Below are positions 34,067 through 42,614 of a DNA stretch of 64,000 nt, one piece after another; the first letter of the stretch is position 1, and each line of letters opens with the position of its first letter. The stretch is from Bradyrhizobium sp. CCBAU 53340 (GTDB lineage Bacteria > Pseudomonadota > Alphaproteobacteria > Rhizobiales > Xanthobacteraceae): positions 1,488,001 through 1,552,000 of the forward strand of contig NZ_CP030055.1 in NCBI RefSeq assembly GCF_015291645.1, given 5' to 3'. Under the pieces are notes generated by a model. It had not been told where the DNA came from and ran no database searches. It saw nothing but the letters and a program-made list of their open reading frames with translations. A program made the translations under genes and the position numbers.

Positions 34067-35235
34067 TCAGGCCGCTCCTCCGCGCCGCGCTGCTGATGGT
34101 GCTTTCGCTTGCGGCGACACGCGCATCTGCTGAAGCTGCGCCGCCGTCCGGCGAACCGTATGAGCTCGTCCGGGCATTGCAGGCGGTGCAGGATGGCATC
34201 GCCAGTGGCGACACCGCGGCGCATGGCAGCCATATCGCGCTGATCCGGCAGATCGGCGAGAAGTTTCTCGCCGCCGATCCCGGCGTGTGGAGCAATCCGC
34301 AGAATGGCCAGGCGGTTGTGATCTATCTGCTATCAGGGGGTGCTCCGCAGATCGTCCGCAAGCTGCCGCGCGACAAGATCAATGTCGACGCCAAGCTGTT
34401 CGATGGTGCGCTCGCTTACGTCGAGGGACGGCAGGACGAGGCGAGAGACCTGCTCAAGGACATCAAGCCGCGCACAATTTCGTCCGGCATGGGCGGGCAG
34501 GTCGCGCTGGTCCAGGGCGCGCTGTTCGCACGCTCCGAGTCATCGTTCGCGATCGAGCGCCTCGATGACGCGCGCCTGCTGCTGCCTGGCACGCTCGTCG
34601 AAGAGGCGGCGCTGCGCCGCGAGGTCCTGCTGGTCGGGCAAGCCGAGGATTTCGACAAGTTCGAGTTCCTGACGCTGGCCTATATCCGCCACTACCGCAG
34701 TTCGATCTATGCCGGTGATTTCTGGCAGCGCTTTTCCACGGGCCTGACGCAATCGAGCCTGGCGCTGGATGATCGCCGCTTTGCGCGGATCGCGGCGCTG
34801 CTGGAACAGGTCGATCGCGCCAGCCGCCTCAAGCTCTATCTGGTGATCGCGCGCGGCGCACTGATCCGTGGCAAGCTCACCGTCGTCAGGCTCGCAGGCG
34901 AGCGGGCTCTGACGCTCAGCGCCGATGCCACGGCGGATCGCGAGCGCGCCCATTTGTATCGTGGTGCGTCTCGTGCACTGACCGACGAGTATGACGGCGG
35001 CTTGGCCGAGTTGAAGGCGCTCGACCGCTCGAAGCTGTCGGAACGCGACGTCCAGCTCCTCAACGCAACCCTCCAGCTCGCGCTCGACGTCCGCAAGCCG
35101 ATCGCCGGCGCGCCGACCGATAAGCCTCCGCCCACGCCGGCGCGGATCGATCTTGCGTCGTCCGACGCAATGCTCGCGCGGGCAAAGACGCAGCTCGACG
35201 AACTGGAGCCGCTCACCAAGGATCGTCGTCCATGA
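34063..35235 (+). CDS. motC: Periplasmic motility protein MotC
   Basis: A 390-residue exported protein with a signal peptide (LIRPLLRAALLMVLSLAATRASA). The mature body is alpha-helical (YELVRALQAVQDGIASGD and FLAADPGVWSNPQN). MotC binds MotB in the periplasm and is needed for rotation in rhizobia. The TTG at 34063 is inferred because it overlaps the motB stop codon (TTGA) and begins the signal peptide. A longer in-frame extension would run through motB. Confidence 0.9.
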   Translation: MIRPLLRAALLMVLSLAATRASAEAAPPSGEPYELVRALQAVQDGIASGDTAAHGSHIALIRQIGEKFLAADPGVWSNPQNGQAVVIYLLSGGAPQIVRKLPRDKINVDAKLFDGALAYVEGRQDEARDLLKDIKPRTISSGMGGQVALVQGALFARSESSFAIERLDDARLLLPGTLVEEAALRREVLLVGQAEDFDKFEFLTLAYIRHYRSSIYAGDFWQRFSTGLTQSSLALDDRRFARIAALLEQVDRASRLKLYLVIARGALIRGKLTVVRLAGERALTLSADATADRERAHLYRGASRALTDEYDGGLAELKALDRSKLSERDVQLLNATLQLALDVRKPIAGAPTDKPPPTPARIDLASSDAMLARAKTQLDELEPLTKDRRP

Positions 35236-36566
35236 CCAAACTGAGTGGAACCACCGGACAGCTTTTCTCAGGCCTGGCCGAAAGCCTGACGCGCGGGGTG
35301 TCTCGCTCGACAAAGGGCGCGGCAACGACGGGCGGGAAAACCGTCGACGATTCCTCGTTCCACGATCTGCTCCACACCGTCTCGAACATGGCGAAGCGGG
35401 CATTGGACGATCAGGGCGCCGACACGACTGCGAAGGCCGCTTCGGTGCGCCCCCGCCTGGCTCCGCTGAGCGAGCGCGCAACGAAGGATGAGTCGGTGCG
35501 GGAGCGCGCCGAGGAGACCAGGTCGTCGGGCAAGGACCCGGTCGACCAATCCGCGAAAGCGGATGTCCCGATCAGATTGAGCGTTCCGACGGTCGTGGGT
35601 CAGGAGCTCGCCGCCGCGCCTGCCATGTCGTTGCAGGCGCCGCAGCCGTCAAGCGACAAGGAGATGTCGGCTCGTGACGAGCGGCCGATGGCAACAAAGC
35701 GTAACGTCCAAAGCGTGGCAAGCACCGCGACGGCAGATGCCGCGCGATCCGCCGCTCCGCAGTCGACCGTCGCGCGTTCAGCGACCGATGCATCGGGTCC
35801 GCGCCCGCAGCCTCCGGCCGTGCAGGGCGCGGCGATAGCCCAGGCTATGCCGCAGGGAAGTGACGTTCAGCCGAAGGCCATGCCCGTCACACCCGGCTTC
35901 GAAGTCGTCACGGCGAATGTCGAGCGCGCGGCCAAGGCCGCGGGCCGGGACGCGCTGCCGGAAACGATCAAGGTCACGGTGCTTCAGCAGGAAACGCATC
36001 TGCCTCCCGTTGCGCAGTTCAGCGCGACCCAGCAAGTCGCGAACGCCGTGGTATCCGAGCTCAAGAGCTCAGCCGCGCCGACTGCATCCACCGCGACCGA
36101 CCTCGTGGGCGCCCCGAGCAACTCTCCGGATCAGCCGCTCAAAATCCTCACCGTCAATCTCGAGCCGCCGTCGCTCGGCAATGTCACCATGCGCCTTCGT
36201 CTGGTCGGAAACGAGGTCTCGGTTCAGCTGGCCGCCGAGCGCAAGGACACCAGCACGATGCTGGATCAGCAGCGCGACCAGATCCGCGACCTGATGCAGT
36301 CGGTAGGCTACGTAGCCGACGTTGCGCCGGTGCAGCACGGCTCGCTCGACGGATTCCAGTCCGGATCCGGCCAGTCGCAGCCGCAGCTCTCCGGCCAGCA
36401 ACAGCAATCATCCCAATCTCAAGGCGCGTTCGGCGGCGCCGGCACGTCGTCCGGTCAGTCGGATGGCGGGACTAGGCAAGCCCGGCAGGAACAACAGCCC
36501 AACCAGGAGGCACGCCATGACCAGGACGTGGCGCCGCATACTCGTCGCGGCTCTGTTTATCTGTAG
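35232..36566 (+). CDS. fliK: Flagellar hook-length control protein FliK
   Basis: A 444-residue exported molecular ruler. The first 300 residues are low-complexity and variable. The C-terminal core (LKILTVNLEPPSLGNVTMRL, then LAAERKDTSTMLDQQRDQIR) is the Flg_hook/FliK domain, and a glutamine/serine-rich tail follows. It overlaps motC by four bases. The following lytic transglycosylase gene starts inside its 3' end. Confidence 0.9.
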   Translation: MTKLSGTTGQLFSGLAESLTRGVSRSTKGAATTGGKTVDDSSFHDLLHTVSNMAKRALDDQGADTTAKAASVRPRLAPLSERATKDESVRERAEETRSSGKDPVDQSAKADVPIRLSVPTVVGQELAAAPAMSLQAPQPSSDKEMSARDERPMATKRNVQSVASTATADAARSAAPQSTVARSATDASGPRPQPPAVQGAAIAQAMPQGSDVQPKAMPVTPGFEVVTANVERAAKAAGRDALPETIKVTVLQQETHLPPVAQFSATQQVANAVVSELKSSAAPTASTATDLVGAPSNSPDQPLKILTVNLEPPSLGNVTMRLRLVGNEVSVQLAAERKDTSTMLDQQRDQIRDLMQSVGYVADVAPVQHGSLDGFQSGSGQSQPQLSGQQQQSSQSQGAFGGAGTSSGQSDGGTRQARQEQQPNQEARHDQDVAPHTRRGSVYL

Positions 36567-37101
36567 TGCCGGCGCTGCCGCGGCGGCGACGACCGACACG
36601 ACGGGCCCCTGCGAGCGCGAGATGGCGCGCGCCTCGCAGCAGCACGGAATTCCGCTCGGCATTCTCTATGCCGTCGGCCTCACCGAGACCGGCCGGCGCG
36701 GTGCACTCTATCCTTACGCGCTCGGCGCCGAAGGACAGACCGTGTTCGCCAAGGACGTGGACGATGCGATGGCGAATTTCGAGGCGATGCGAGCCAAGGG
36801 TATCAAGCTGATCGATCTCGGCTGCATGCAGATCAACCACTATTTCCACGGCGACAAGTTCGCGTCGGTGCGCGCGATGTTCGATCCGGCAAAGAACGTC
36901 GACTACGCCGCGCGTTTCCTGAAAGAGCTGAAGCAGCGCGAGGGAAGCTGGACCATGGCGGTCGCGCGCTACAATGCCGGTCCCAGCAATCAACCGGCGC
37001 AGAAGCGGTACGTCTGCCACATCGTGGCGCATCTCGTTTCCAGCGGCTTCGGCGCATGGACCGACAAGGCGCGCTCGTTCTGCCAACCGAAGACGACGTG
37101 A
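36517..37101 (+). CDS. Lytic transglycosylase for flagellar assembly
   Basis: A 194-residue secreted enzyme with a signal peptide (RILVAALFICSAGAAAA). Its SLT-type domain has the catalytic glutamate in GLTETGRRG, then LGCMQINHYFHG and AVARYNAGPS. It would cut peptidoglycan so the rod can pass, replacing the enzyme half of FlgJ, which is absent from the rod-binding protein at 45.9 kb. ATG 36517 has a perfect AGGAGG seven bases upstream and overlaps fliK. Confidence 0.88.
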   Translation: MTRTWRRILVAALFICSAGAAAAATTDTTGPCEREMARASQQHGIPLGILYAVGLTETGRRGALYPYALGAEGQTVFAKDVDDAMANFEAMRAKGIKLIDLGCMQINHYFHGDKFASVRAMFDPAKNVDYAARFLKELKQREGSWTMAVARYNAGPSNQPAQKRYVCHIVAHLVSSGFGAWTDKARSFCQPKTT

Positions 37102-37146
37102 AATGACGAAGCACGACATGAAGTTGTGTATCGCCGCGAACCATCA

Positions 37147-37170
37147 GCCCCGCGCAAGCAAGACCCCCCA
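37147..37170 (+). promoter_or_regulatory. Candidate flagellar promoter motif for flgE (weak)
   Basis: GCCCCGCGCAAGCAA matches the first half of the cluster motif and ends 33 bases before the flgE start. It is the same 16-base run as before the DUF1217 gene once a preceding A is counted. The second half of the motif is not conserved. Confidence 0.45.
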
Positions 37171-37203
37171 TTGTAATTCCAATCTGCGAAAGGAGCCCAC
37201 TAC

Positions 37204-38457
37204 ATGAGCCTGTATGGTGTTATGCGCACCGGCGTTTCCGGGATGAATGCGCAATCCAACAAGCTGTCGACGGTCTCGGACAACATCGCGAACGTCAACA
37301 CGGTCGGCTACAAGCGGGCTTCGACGGAATTCTCCTCACTGATCCTGAAGAGCGGCTCCGGCAATTACGATTCCGGCGCGGTCGAGACCACGGTCCGCTA
37401 CGCCATCACCGATCCCGGTAACCTCCAGTTCACGACCTCGACGACGGACCTTGCGGTCCAGGGCAACGGCTTCTTCGTGGTGCAGGACGCCAACGGCAAC
37501 AACTTCCTCACGCGTGCCGGCTCGTTCGTGCCTGACAGCACCGGCAATCTCGTCAACACCGCCGGCTTCCAGTTGATGGGCTATAACATCCAGAATGGCG
37601 CCGCACCCAGTGTTGCTGCCAACGGCTTCGGCGGCCTCCAGGTGATCAACGTCAACAAGATGGCGTTGCAGGCCGCGCCGTCGACCTTGGCCACCGTTGC
37701 TGCCAATCTGGATCCGAGCGCCGCGATCGTTGCTGCGCCCGCCGCGGCGGCTGGTCCAGGAAACTACACGTCGAAGACGTCGATGGTGACCTACGACAAC
37801 ATCGGCAATCCGGTGACGCTCGACGTCTACGCCGCCAAGACCGCCGCGAACACCTGGGACATCGAGGTCTACAACGGCGCAGCCGCGCTGACGAGCGGTC
37901 CCTCTGCCGCGACCACGTTCAAGTTCGACGTGAGTTCGACCGGAAAAGGCAAGCTGGACCTTGTGGGTCCGCCGCCGAGCGCGACGTCGCTCACGGTCGC
38001 CATTCCCGGCGGATCTGGCACGTTCAAGATCGACATGTCGGCCATGACGCAGGTCGCCTCGAGCTTCGACTTCAAGGCGACCGTCGACGGCAATGCACCG
38101 TCCGCCGTCGACAAGGTCAACATCGACAGCAAGGGCGTGGTCACCGCGGTGCTCAAGAACGGCACCCAGTTGCCGAGCTTCCAGATCGCGCTCGCGACAG
38201 TGCCGAGCCCGGACCATCTGACGCCCGAGGTTGGCAACGTCTATTCGCCAAACCTGGATTCCGGAAACGTGCAGGTGGGCCTCGCCGGCCAGGGTGGTCT
38301 CGGAACCATTCAGTCGGGCGCGTTGGAAGACTCCAACGTCGATCTCGCGAACGAATTGACCTCGATGATCGAGGCCCAGCGCGGCTTCACCGCGAATTCG
38401 AAATCGTTCCAGACCGGCGCCGATCTACTCGACGTCGTTGTCAACCTGAAGCGCTGA
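37204..38457 (+). CDS. flgE: Flagellar hook protein FlgE
   Basis: A 417-residue hook subunit. The N-terminus MSLYGVMRTGVSGMNAQSNK, the DNIANVNTVGYKRA motif and the C-terminal NELTSMIEAQRGFTANSKS are the hook-family signatures. The variable middle domain is as long as expected. There is a strong Shine-Dalgarno (AAAGGAG) about eleven bases upstream. It follows the lytic transglycosylase and precedes the hook-filament junction genes flgK and flgL. Confidence 0.96.
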   Translation: MSLYGVMRTGVSGMNAQSNKLSTVSDNIANVNTVGYKRASTEFSSLILKSGSGNYDSGAVETTVRYAITDPGNLQFTTSTTDLAVQGNGFFVVQDANGNNFLTRAGSFVPDSTGNLVNTAGFQLMGYNIQNGAAPSVAANGFGGLQVINVNKMALQAAPSTLATVAANLDPSAAIVAAPAAAAGPGNYTSKTSMVTYDNIGNPVTLDVYAAKTAANTWDIEVYNGAAALTSGPSAATTFKFDVSSTGKGKLDLVGPPPSATSLTVAIPGGSGTFKIDMSAMTQVASSFDFKATVDGNAPSAVDKVNIDSKGVVTAVLKNGTQLPSFQIALATVPSPDHLTPEVGNVYSPNLDSGNVQVGLAGQGGLGTIQSGALEDSNVDLANELTSMIEAQRGFTANSKSFQTGADLLDVVVNLKR

Positions 38458-38503
38458 GTCTCTCAGCGCCGATTCCGGGCAAGAGAACGTTCAAGAGCAC
38501 GCC

Positions 38504-39979
38504 ATGTCCATTACCTCGGCCCTCGACTCCGCCCGCTCCTCGCTCATGGCGTCGGGCATCCAGTCGTCGACCATTTCGCGCAACATCGCCGGAGCCAGTA
38601 CAGCCGGCTATTCGCGCAAGATCGCCGTGCTGGACAATCTTCCCGGTGCCGGCGTCTATGTGGCGGCGATCCAGCGGGCCGCTTCGTCAGGCCTCTACAG
38701 CAACGTCCTGACCGCGACCTCCGCTGCTGCCACGCAGAGCGCGATCTATGACGGTCTTCAGAAGATCGCCTCTGCCACGGTGGACGATCCGCAGCTCGAC
38801 CAGTCGCCCACGGCGCAGCTGAATGCGCTGAAGCAGGCGTTGCAGCAATATGCCAACGCGCCTGACAACACCACGTTGGCGCAGGCAGCCGTCACGTCCG
38901 CGAAGGACATGGCGACCGCGCTCAACCAGGCAACCCAGACCGTGCAGTCGGTCCGCGAGGGCGCGGATGCCGACATCAATATCTCGGTCCAGAACATCAA
39001 CCAGCTGCTCTCCCAGTTTCAGGCCGTCAATACGGCGATCGTGAAGGGGACGATCGCCGGCGACGATGTGACCGATTATCTCGACCAGCGCGACAGTATC
39101 GTTTCGAAGCTGTCCCAGGAGGTCGGCGTCACGATGTCGATCCGCACCAACGGCGATGCCGCGCTCTACACCGACAGCGGCGTGGTGTTGTTCGACAAGA
39201 CGGCGCGGACGGTGAGCTTCGCCCCGACCACCTCCTACTCGGCGAGCATCTCGGGTAACGCGGTCTTTATCGACGGCGTACCCGTGACCGGCGCCAATTC
39301 GGTGATGCCGATCAAGTCCGGCAAGCTCGCCGGTCTCGCCCAATTGCGCGACAACGACACGGTCACCTATCAGAGTCAGCTCGACGAAATCGCTCGCGGC
39401 CTGATCAATGCCTTCAAGGAAAGCGATCAATCGGGCGCGGCGCTGCCCGACGTTCCCGGGCTTTTCACCTACCCCGGCGCGCCGGCAATGCCGGCAAGCG
39501 CGACGGTCTCGGTGGGACTGGCCGGAACAATTTCTGTTGCTGCATCGGTCGATCCGAAGCTGGGCGGCAACCCAAATCTGCTGCGCGACGGCGCGATCAG
39601 CGGCAACGTCGCCTACAAATACAATACCGCCGGCAACGGCGGCTATTCGGTTCGGCTTCAGCAGCTCATCGGCAATATGGATGCGTCGCAGCCGTTCGAC
39701 GCGACCACGCAAGGCAAGCCGAACGGCAGCCTGATCGACTATGCGTCGTCGTCGACGAGCTGGATCGAGAACCAACGCAAGACCGCCAACGACAACTCGC
39801 AGTACCAGAACACGCTGCTCACCCGCAGCACGACGGCGCTGTCGAACGTCAACGGCGTCAACATGGACGACGAGATGTCATTGATGCTCCAGGTCGAGCG
39901 CACCTATTCGGCATCGTCGAAGATCATCACGACCGTCGACCAGATGTTGCAGAGCCTGCTGGCAGCCGTGGGGAATTAA
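38504..39979 (+). CDS. flgK: Hook-filament junction protein FlgK
   Basis: A 491-residue junction protein. The N-terminus (LDSARSSLMASGIQSSTISRN, then IAGASTAGYSRK) and the end (VNMDDEMSLMLQVERTYSAS) are typical of FlgK/HAP1. It links hook and filament with FlgL. The gap to flgL is three bases. Confidence 0.94.
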   Translation: MSITSALDSARSSLMASGIQSSTISRNIAGASTAGYSRKIAVLDNLPGAGVYVAAIQRAASSGLYSNVLTATSAAATQSAIYDGLQKIASATVDDPQLDQSPTAQLNALKQALQQYANAPDNTTLAQAAVTSAKDMATALNQATQTVQSVREGADADINISVQNINQLLSQFQAVNTAIVKGTIAGDDVTDYLDQRDSIVSKLSQEVGVTMSIRTNGDAALYTDSGVVLFDKTARTVSFAPTTSYSASISGNAVFIDGVPVTGANSVMPIKSGKLAGLAQLRDNDTVTYQSQLDEIARGLINAFKESDQSGAALPDVPGLFTYPGAPAMPASATVSVGLAGTISVAASVDPKLGGNPNLLRDGAISGNVAYKYNTAGNGGYSVRLQQLIGNMDASQPFDATTQGKPNGSLIDYASSSTSWIENQRKTANDNSQYQNTLLTRSTTALSNVNGVNMDDEMSLMLQVERTYSASSKIITTVDQMLQSLLAAVGN

Positions 39980-39982
39980 GTC

Positions 39983-41029
39983 ATGATGAGCGCAAACTAC
40001 ATTTCCACCCTGATGCTGTCCTCGTCATTGAGGTACTCGATCACGAACAATCAGGCCGCGCTGAGCAAGGCGTCGACGGAGGCGACCACCGGCCGCTTCG
40101 CCGATGTCGGCCTCGAACTCGGAGCCACGACGGGCGGCGACGTCACCCTGCGGGCGGACCTGAGCTTCGCCGATCAGCTGGTCGATACCAACGGGCTCGT
40201 CGCGGGACGCCTGGACGTGACCCAGGACCGCATCACCCAGCTCAGCTCGACCGCGACGGACTTTCTCAAGGACCTGATCGCGGCCCGCAGCACCGACGGC
40301 GGCGGACGGATCATCCTGCCGCCCGCGTCCTCCAACCTGCAGGATCTGATCGGCGCGCTGAACATTTCCTACAACGGCTCGTACCTGTTCTCGGGCATCA
40401 ATACGCAGACCCAGCCGATCACGGCTTACACAGCCGGCTCGGCCAGCAAGAACCAGGTCGATAGTGATTTCCTTTCGACTTTCGGCTTCTCGCAATCCTC
40501 GGCTAGCGTGAGCAGCATTACTCCGGCCCAGATGCAGACGTTCCTCAACACCAGCTTCGATGCGGAGTTCACAAGCCCGGCCTGGAACGCCAACTGGTCG
40601 TCGGCCACCGACCAGGTCATGCAGAGTCGCATCTCCACGACCGAGATTGCCGATACGTCAGTGAGCGCCAACCAGATCGGCTTCCGCAAGCTGGCCGAGG
40701 CCTACACCATGATGGCCGATCTCGGCAACGCGAACCTCAATCAATCGACGTTCCAGGTCGTGGTGGACAAGGCCATAGGCCTCGTCGGCAGCGCGATCAC
40801 CGACCTCGCGACGCTCGGCGGCGACGTCGGCACGGTTCAGCAGCGGATCACCACCGCGACCGACAAGCTCAAGACCCAGAAGGACATCCTGAACAATCAG
40901 ATCGTCGGCATGGAGAAGGTCGATTCGGCGGAAGCGGCGACACGCGTCAATGCACTGCAGACCCAGATCCAGACGGCGCTCGCGCTCACCTCCCAGCTCC
41001 AGAAGATCAGCCTCATCAACTATCTCTGA
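39983..41029 (+). CDS. flgL: Hook-filament junction protein FlgL
   Basis: A 348-residue flagellin-like junction protein. It begins with SANYISTLMLSSSLRYSITN and carries a conserved end (VNALQTQIQTALALTSQLQK). It is shorter on recognisable motifs than flagellin but fits HAP3 by place and length. It is followed by the flagellin regulators flaF and flbT. Confidence 0.9.
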   Translation: MMSANYISTLMLSSSLRYSITNNQAALSKASTEATTGRFADVGLELGATTGGDVTLRADLSFADQLVDTNGLVAGRLDVTQDRITQLSSTATDFLKDLIAARSTDGGGRIILPPASSNLQDLIGALNISYNGSYLFSGINTQTQPITAYTAGSASKNQVDSDFLSTFGFSQSSASVSSITPAQMQTFLNTSFDAEFTSPAWNANWSSATDQVMQSRISTTEIADTSVSANQIGFRKLAEAYTMMADLGNANLNQSTFQVVVDKAIGLVGSAITDLATLGGDVGTVQQRITTATDKLKTQKDILNNQIVGMEKVDSAEAATRVNALQTQIQTALALTSQLQKISLINYL

Positions 41030-41071
41030 GCCTTTTCATTTTCCTGCTAATTCCTGCGCAGAGTTGTCCGG

Positions 41072-41419
41072 ATGACGTTTGAAGCCTATGAGACGGTCGT
41101 TGAAGATAGTGGTTACGAGGCGCGGGGGCGCGAGCGTCAAGCGCTCAGTCTCGGTATCGACCGGCTGGAGCGGCTCCAGAAGGAGCAGCGCTTCAATATG
41201 GAGGATCAGGTCCAGAGCCTGCTCTATGTCCGGCGGCTGTGGACCATCTTCATCGAGGATCTTGCGCATCCCGAGAACGGGCTGCCCGAGCAGCTGCGCG
41301 CCGACATCATCTCGATCGGCTTGTGGGTGGTCAAGGAAGCGGATCGCCTGCGCGAAGAAAAGTCGAACGACGTGATGCAACTCGTCGAAATCAACCGCCT
41401 GATCCGAGACGCGCTTTAA
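41072..41419 (+). CDS. flaF: Flagellin synthesis regulator FlaF
   Basis: A 115-residue small helical protein. The FlaF pattern includes YETVVEDSGYEARGRERQAL and a middle segment LLYVRRLWTIFIEDLAHPEN. In Caulobacter FlaF is needed for flagellin synthesis or secretion and works against FlbT. The stop overlaps the flbT start (TAATG), so the two are translated together. Confidence 0.93.
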   Translation: MTFEAYETVVEDSGYEARGRERQALSLGIDRLERLQKEQRFNMEDQVQSLLYVRRLWTIFIEDLAHPENGLPEQLRADIISIGLWVVKEADRLREEKSNDVMQLVEINRLIRDAL

Positions 41420-41829
41420 TGAAGATCTCCTTGCGGGCCGGCGAACGGGTCTACATCAACGGCGCGGTGCTGCGCGTGGACCGCAAGGTCTCGCTCGAGC
41501 TCGTCAATGACGTGATGTTCCTGCTCGAAGGGCAGGTGATGCAGGCCTCCGATGCCACTACGGCGATGCGCCAGCTCTATTTCATCGTCCAGCTGATGCT
41601 GATGAACCCGACGGATATCGCTGCCGCCGCCTCGCTCTATGCGCAGCATCACGCCGCGCTGCTCGCGGTGTGTGAGAACCGCGAGATGCTGGACGGGCTC
41701 GCCGCGATCGACGAGATGGTCGGCGGGACCCGCTATTTCGAGGCGCTCAAGCGGATCCGGGCGCTGTTTCCCCTGGAGCAGGCGATCCTGGCCGGCGCCA
41801 CCACGGAATCCCCAATCAAGGCTGCCTGA
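41419..41829 (+). CDS. flbT: Flagellin mRNA regulator FlbT
   Basis: A 136-residue protein starting MKISLRAGERVYINGAVLRV, the FlbT N-terminus, with LYFIVQLMLMNP in the middle. In Caulobacter FlbT binds the 5' untranslated region of flagellin mRNA and reduces its stability or translation when the hook is not finished. Three flagellin genes in this window share a structured leader that could be its target. The start overlaps the flaF stop. Confidence 0.94.
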   Translation: MKISLRAGERVYINGAVLRVDRKVSLELVNDVMFLLEGQVMQASDATTAMRQLYFIVQLMLMNPTDIAAAASLYAQHHAALLAVCENREMLDGLAAIDEMVGGTRYFEALKRIRALFPLEQAILAGATTESPIKAA

Positions 41830-41843
41830 CAGCGGAGAGCTAC

Positions 41844-42266
41844 ATGAACGTCACCAGCGCGACCGATAGCACGAGCACCAGTTCGACCAGCTCGAGTTCG
41901 TCTACGTCGGGCACGTCGAGCACGGGCGTCGACTACAATACCTTCCTCCAGCTTCTCATCGCCGAGATGAAGAACCAGGATCCGACCAATCCGATGGATA
42001 CGTCGCAATATATGAGCCAGTTCGCGCAGCTGTCGTCGGTCGAGCAGGCGATGCAGACCAATACGAAGCTGGATTCGCTGCTGTCGTCCCAGTCGTTGTC
42101 GCAGGCGGACGGGCTGATCGGAAAGACCGTCAGCTTCGCCGATTCGACCGGAGCGACCTTCACCGGCAAGGTCGCGTCGATCTCCATCAACAACAACGGG
42201 TCCGTCGCGACACTCCAGGACGGCACCAAGGTTGCGGTCGGCCCTGGCCTCACGATCAGCGGCTAA
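41844..42266 (+). CDS. flgD: Flagellar hook-capping protein FlgD
   Basis: A 140-residue scaffold for hook growth. After a serine/threonine-rich start it has the FlgD core (YNTFLQLLIAEMKNQDPTNP and SQYMSQFAQLSSVEQAMQTN). The C-terminal immunoglobulin-like part found in enteric FlgD is missing, as is usual in short alphaproteobacterial versions. It lies two bases before fliQ. Confidence 0.94.
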   Translation: MNVTSATDSTSTSSTSSSSSTSGTSSTGVDYNTFLQLLIAEMKNQDPTNPMDTSQYMSQFAQLSSVEQAMQTNTKLDSLLSSQSLSQADGLIGKTVSFADSTGATFTGKVASISINNNGSVATLQDGTKVAVGPGLTISG

Positions 42267-42268
42267 CC

Positions 42269-42535
42269 ATGAACGAGCGGGATGCCCTCGACATCGTCCA
42301 GGCGGCGATCTGGACCATTCTCGTCGCCTGCGGACCCGCGGTCGGCGCGGCGATGCTGGTCGGCATCGCCATTGCGCTGATCCAGGCCCTGACCCAGATC
42401 CAGGAAGCGACGCTGACCTTCGTTCCGAAGATCATCGTGATCCTCGTCGTCGTGGCCATCTCCGGCTCCTTCATCGGAGCGCACCTCTCCACTTTCACCG
42501 AGATGGTCTATTCGCGGATCGAGCACGGCTTCTGA
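42269..42535 (+). CDS. fliQ: Flagellar export gate protein FliQ
   Basis: An 88-residue protein with two membrane helices (ALDIVQAAIWTILVACGPAV and IALIQALTQIQEATLTFVPK) as in FliQ/SctS. It joins FliP and FliR in the export channel. It is followed by a 79-bp gap with a weak promoter motif. Confidence 0.95.
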   Translation: MNERDALDIVQAAIWTILVACGPAVGAAMLVGIAIALIQALTQIQEATLTFVPKIIVILVVVAISGSFIGAHLSTFTEMVYSRIEHGF

Positions 42536-42558
42536 TCTGCCGGCATGGCCGGCCACCA

Positions 42559-42582
42559 CCCTCGCGTAAGCTTTGCCGGGCA
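42559..42582 (+). promoter_or_regulatory. Candidate flagellar promoter motif for flhA (weak)
   Basis: CCCTCGCGTAAGCTTTG and a terminal GCA instead of CTA match about two-thirds of the motif. The block ends 32 bases before the flhA start, the same spacing as at motA, flgB and flgE. Confidence 0.4.
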
Positions 42583-42614
42583 GATTGCGGGGCGGACCCT
42601 GCTGCCGGTGACCT

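Noticed and set aside
36569..36580. Frameshift between fliK and the lytic transglycosylase
   Set aside because: The overlap is a normal one: the enzyme has its own AGGAGG, ATG and signal peptide, and fliK ends at its own stop at 36566.
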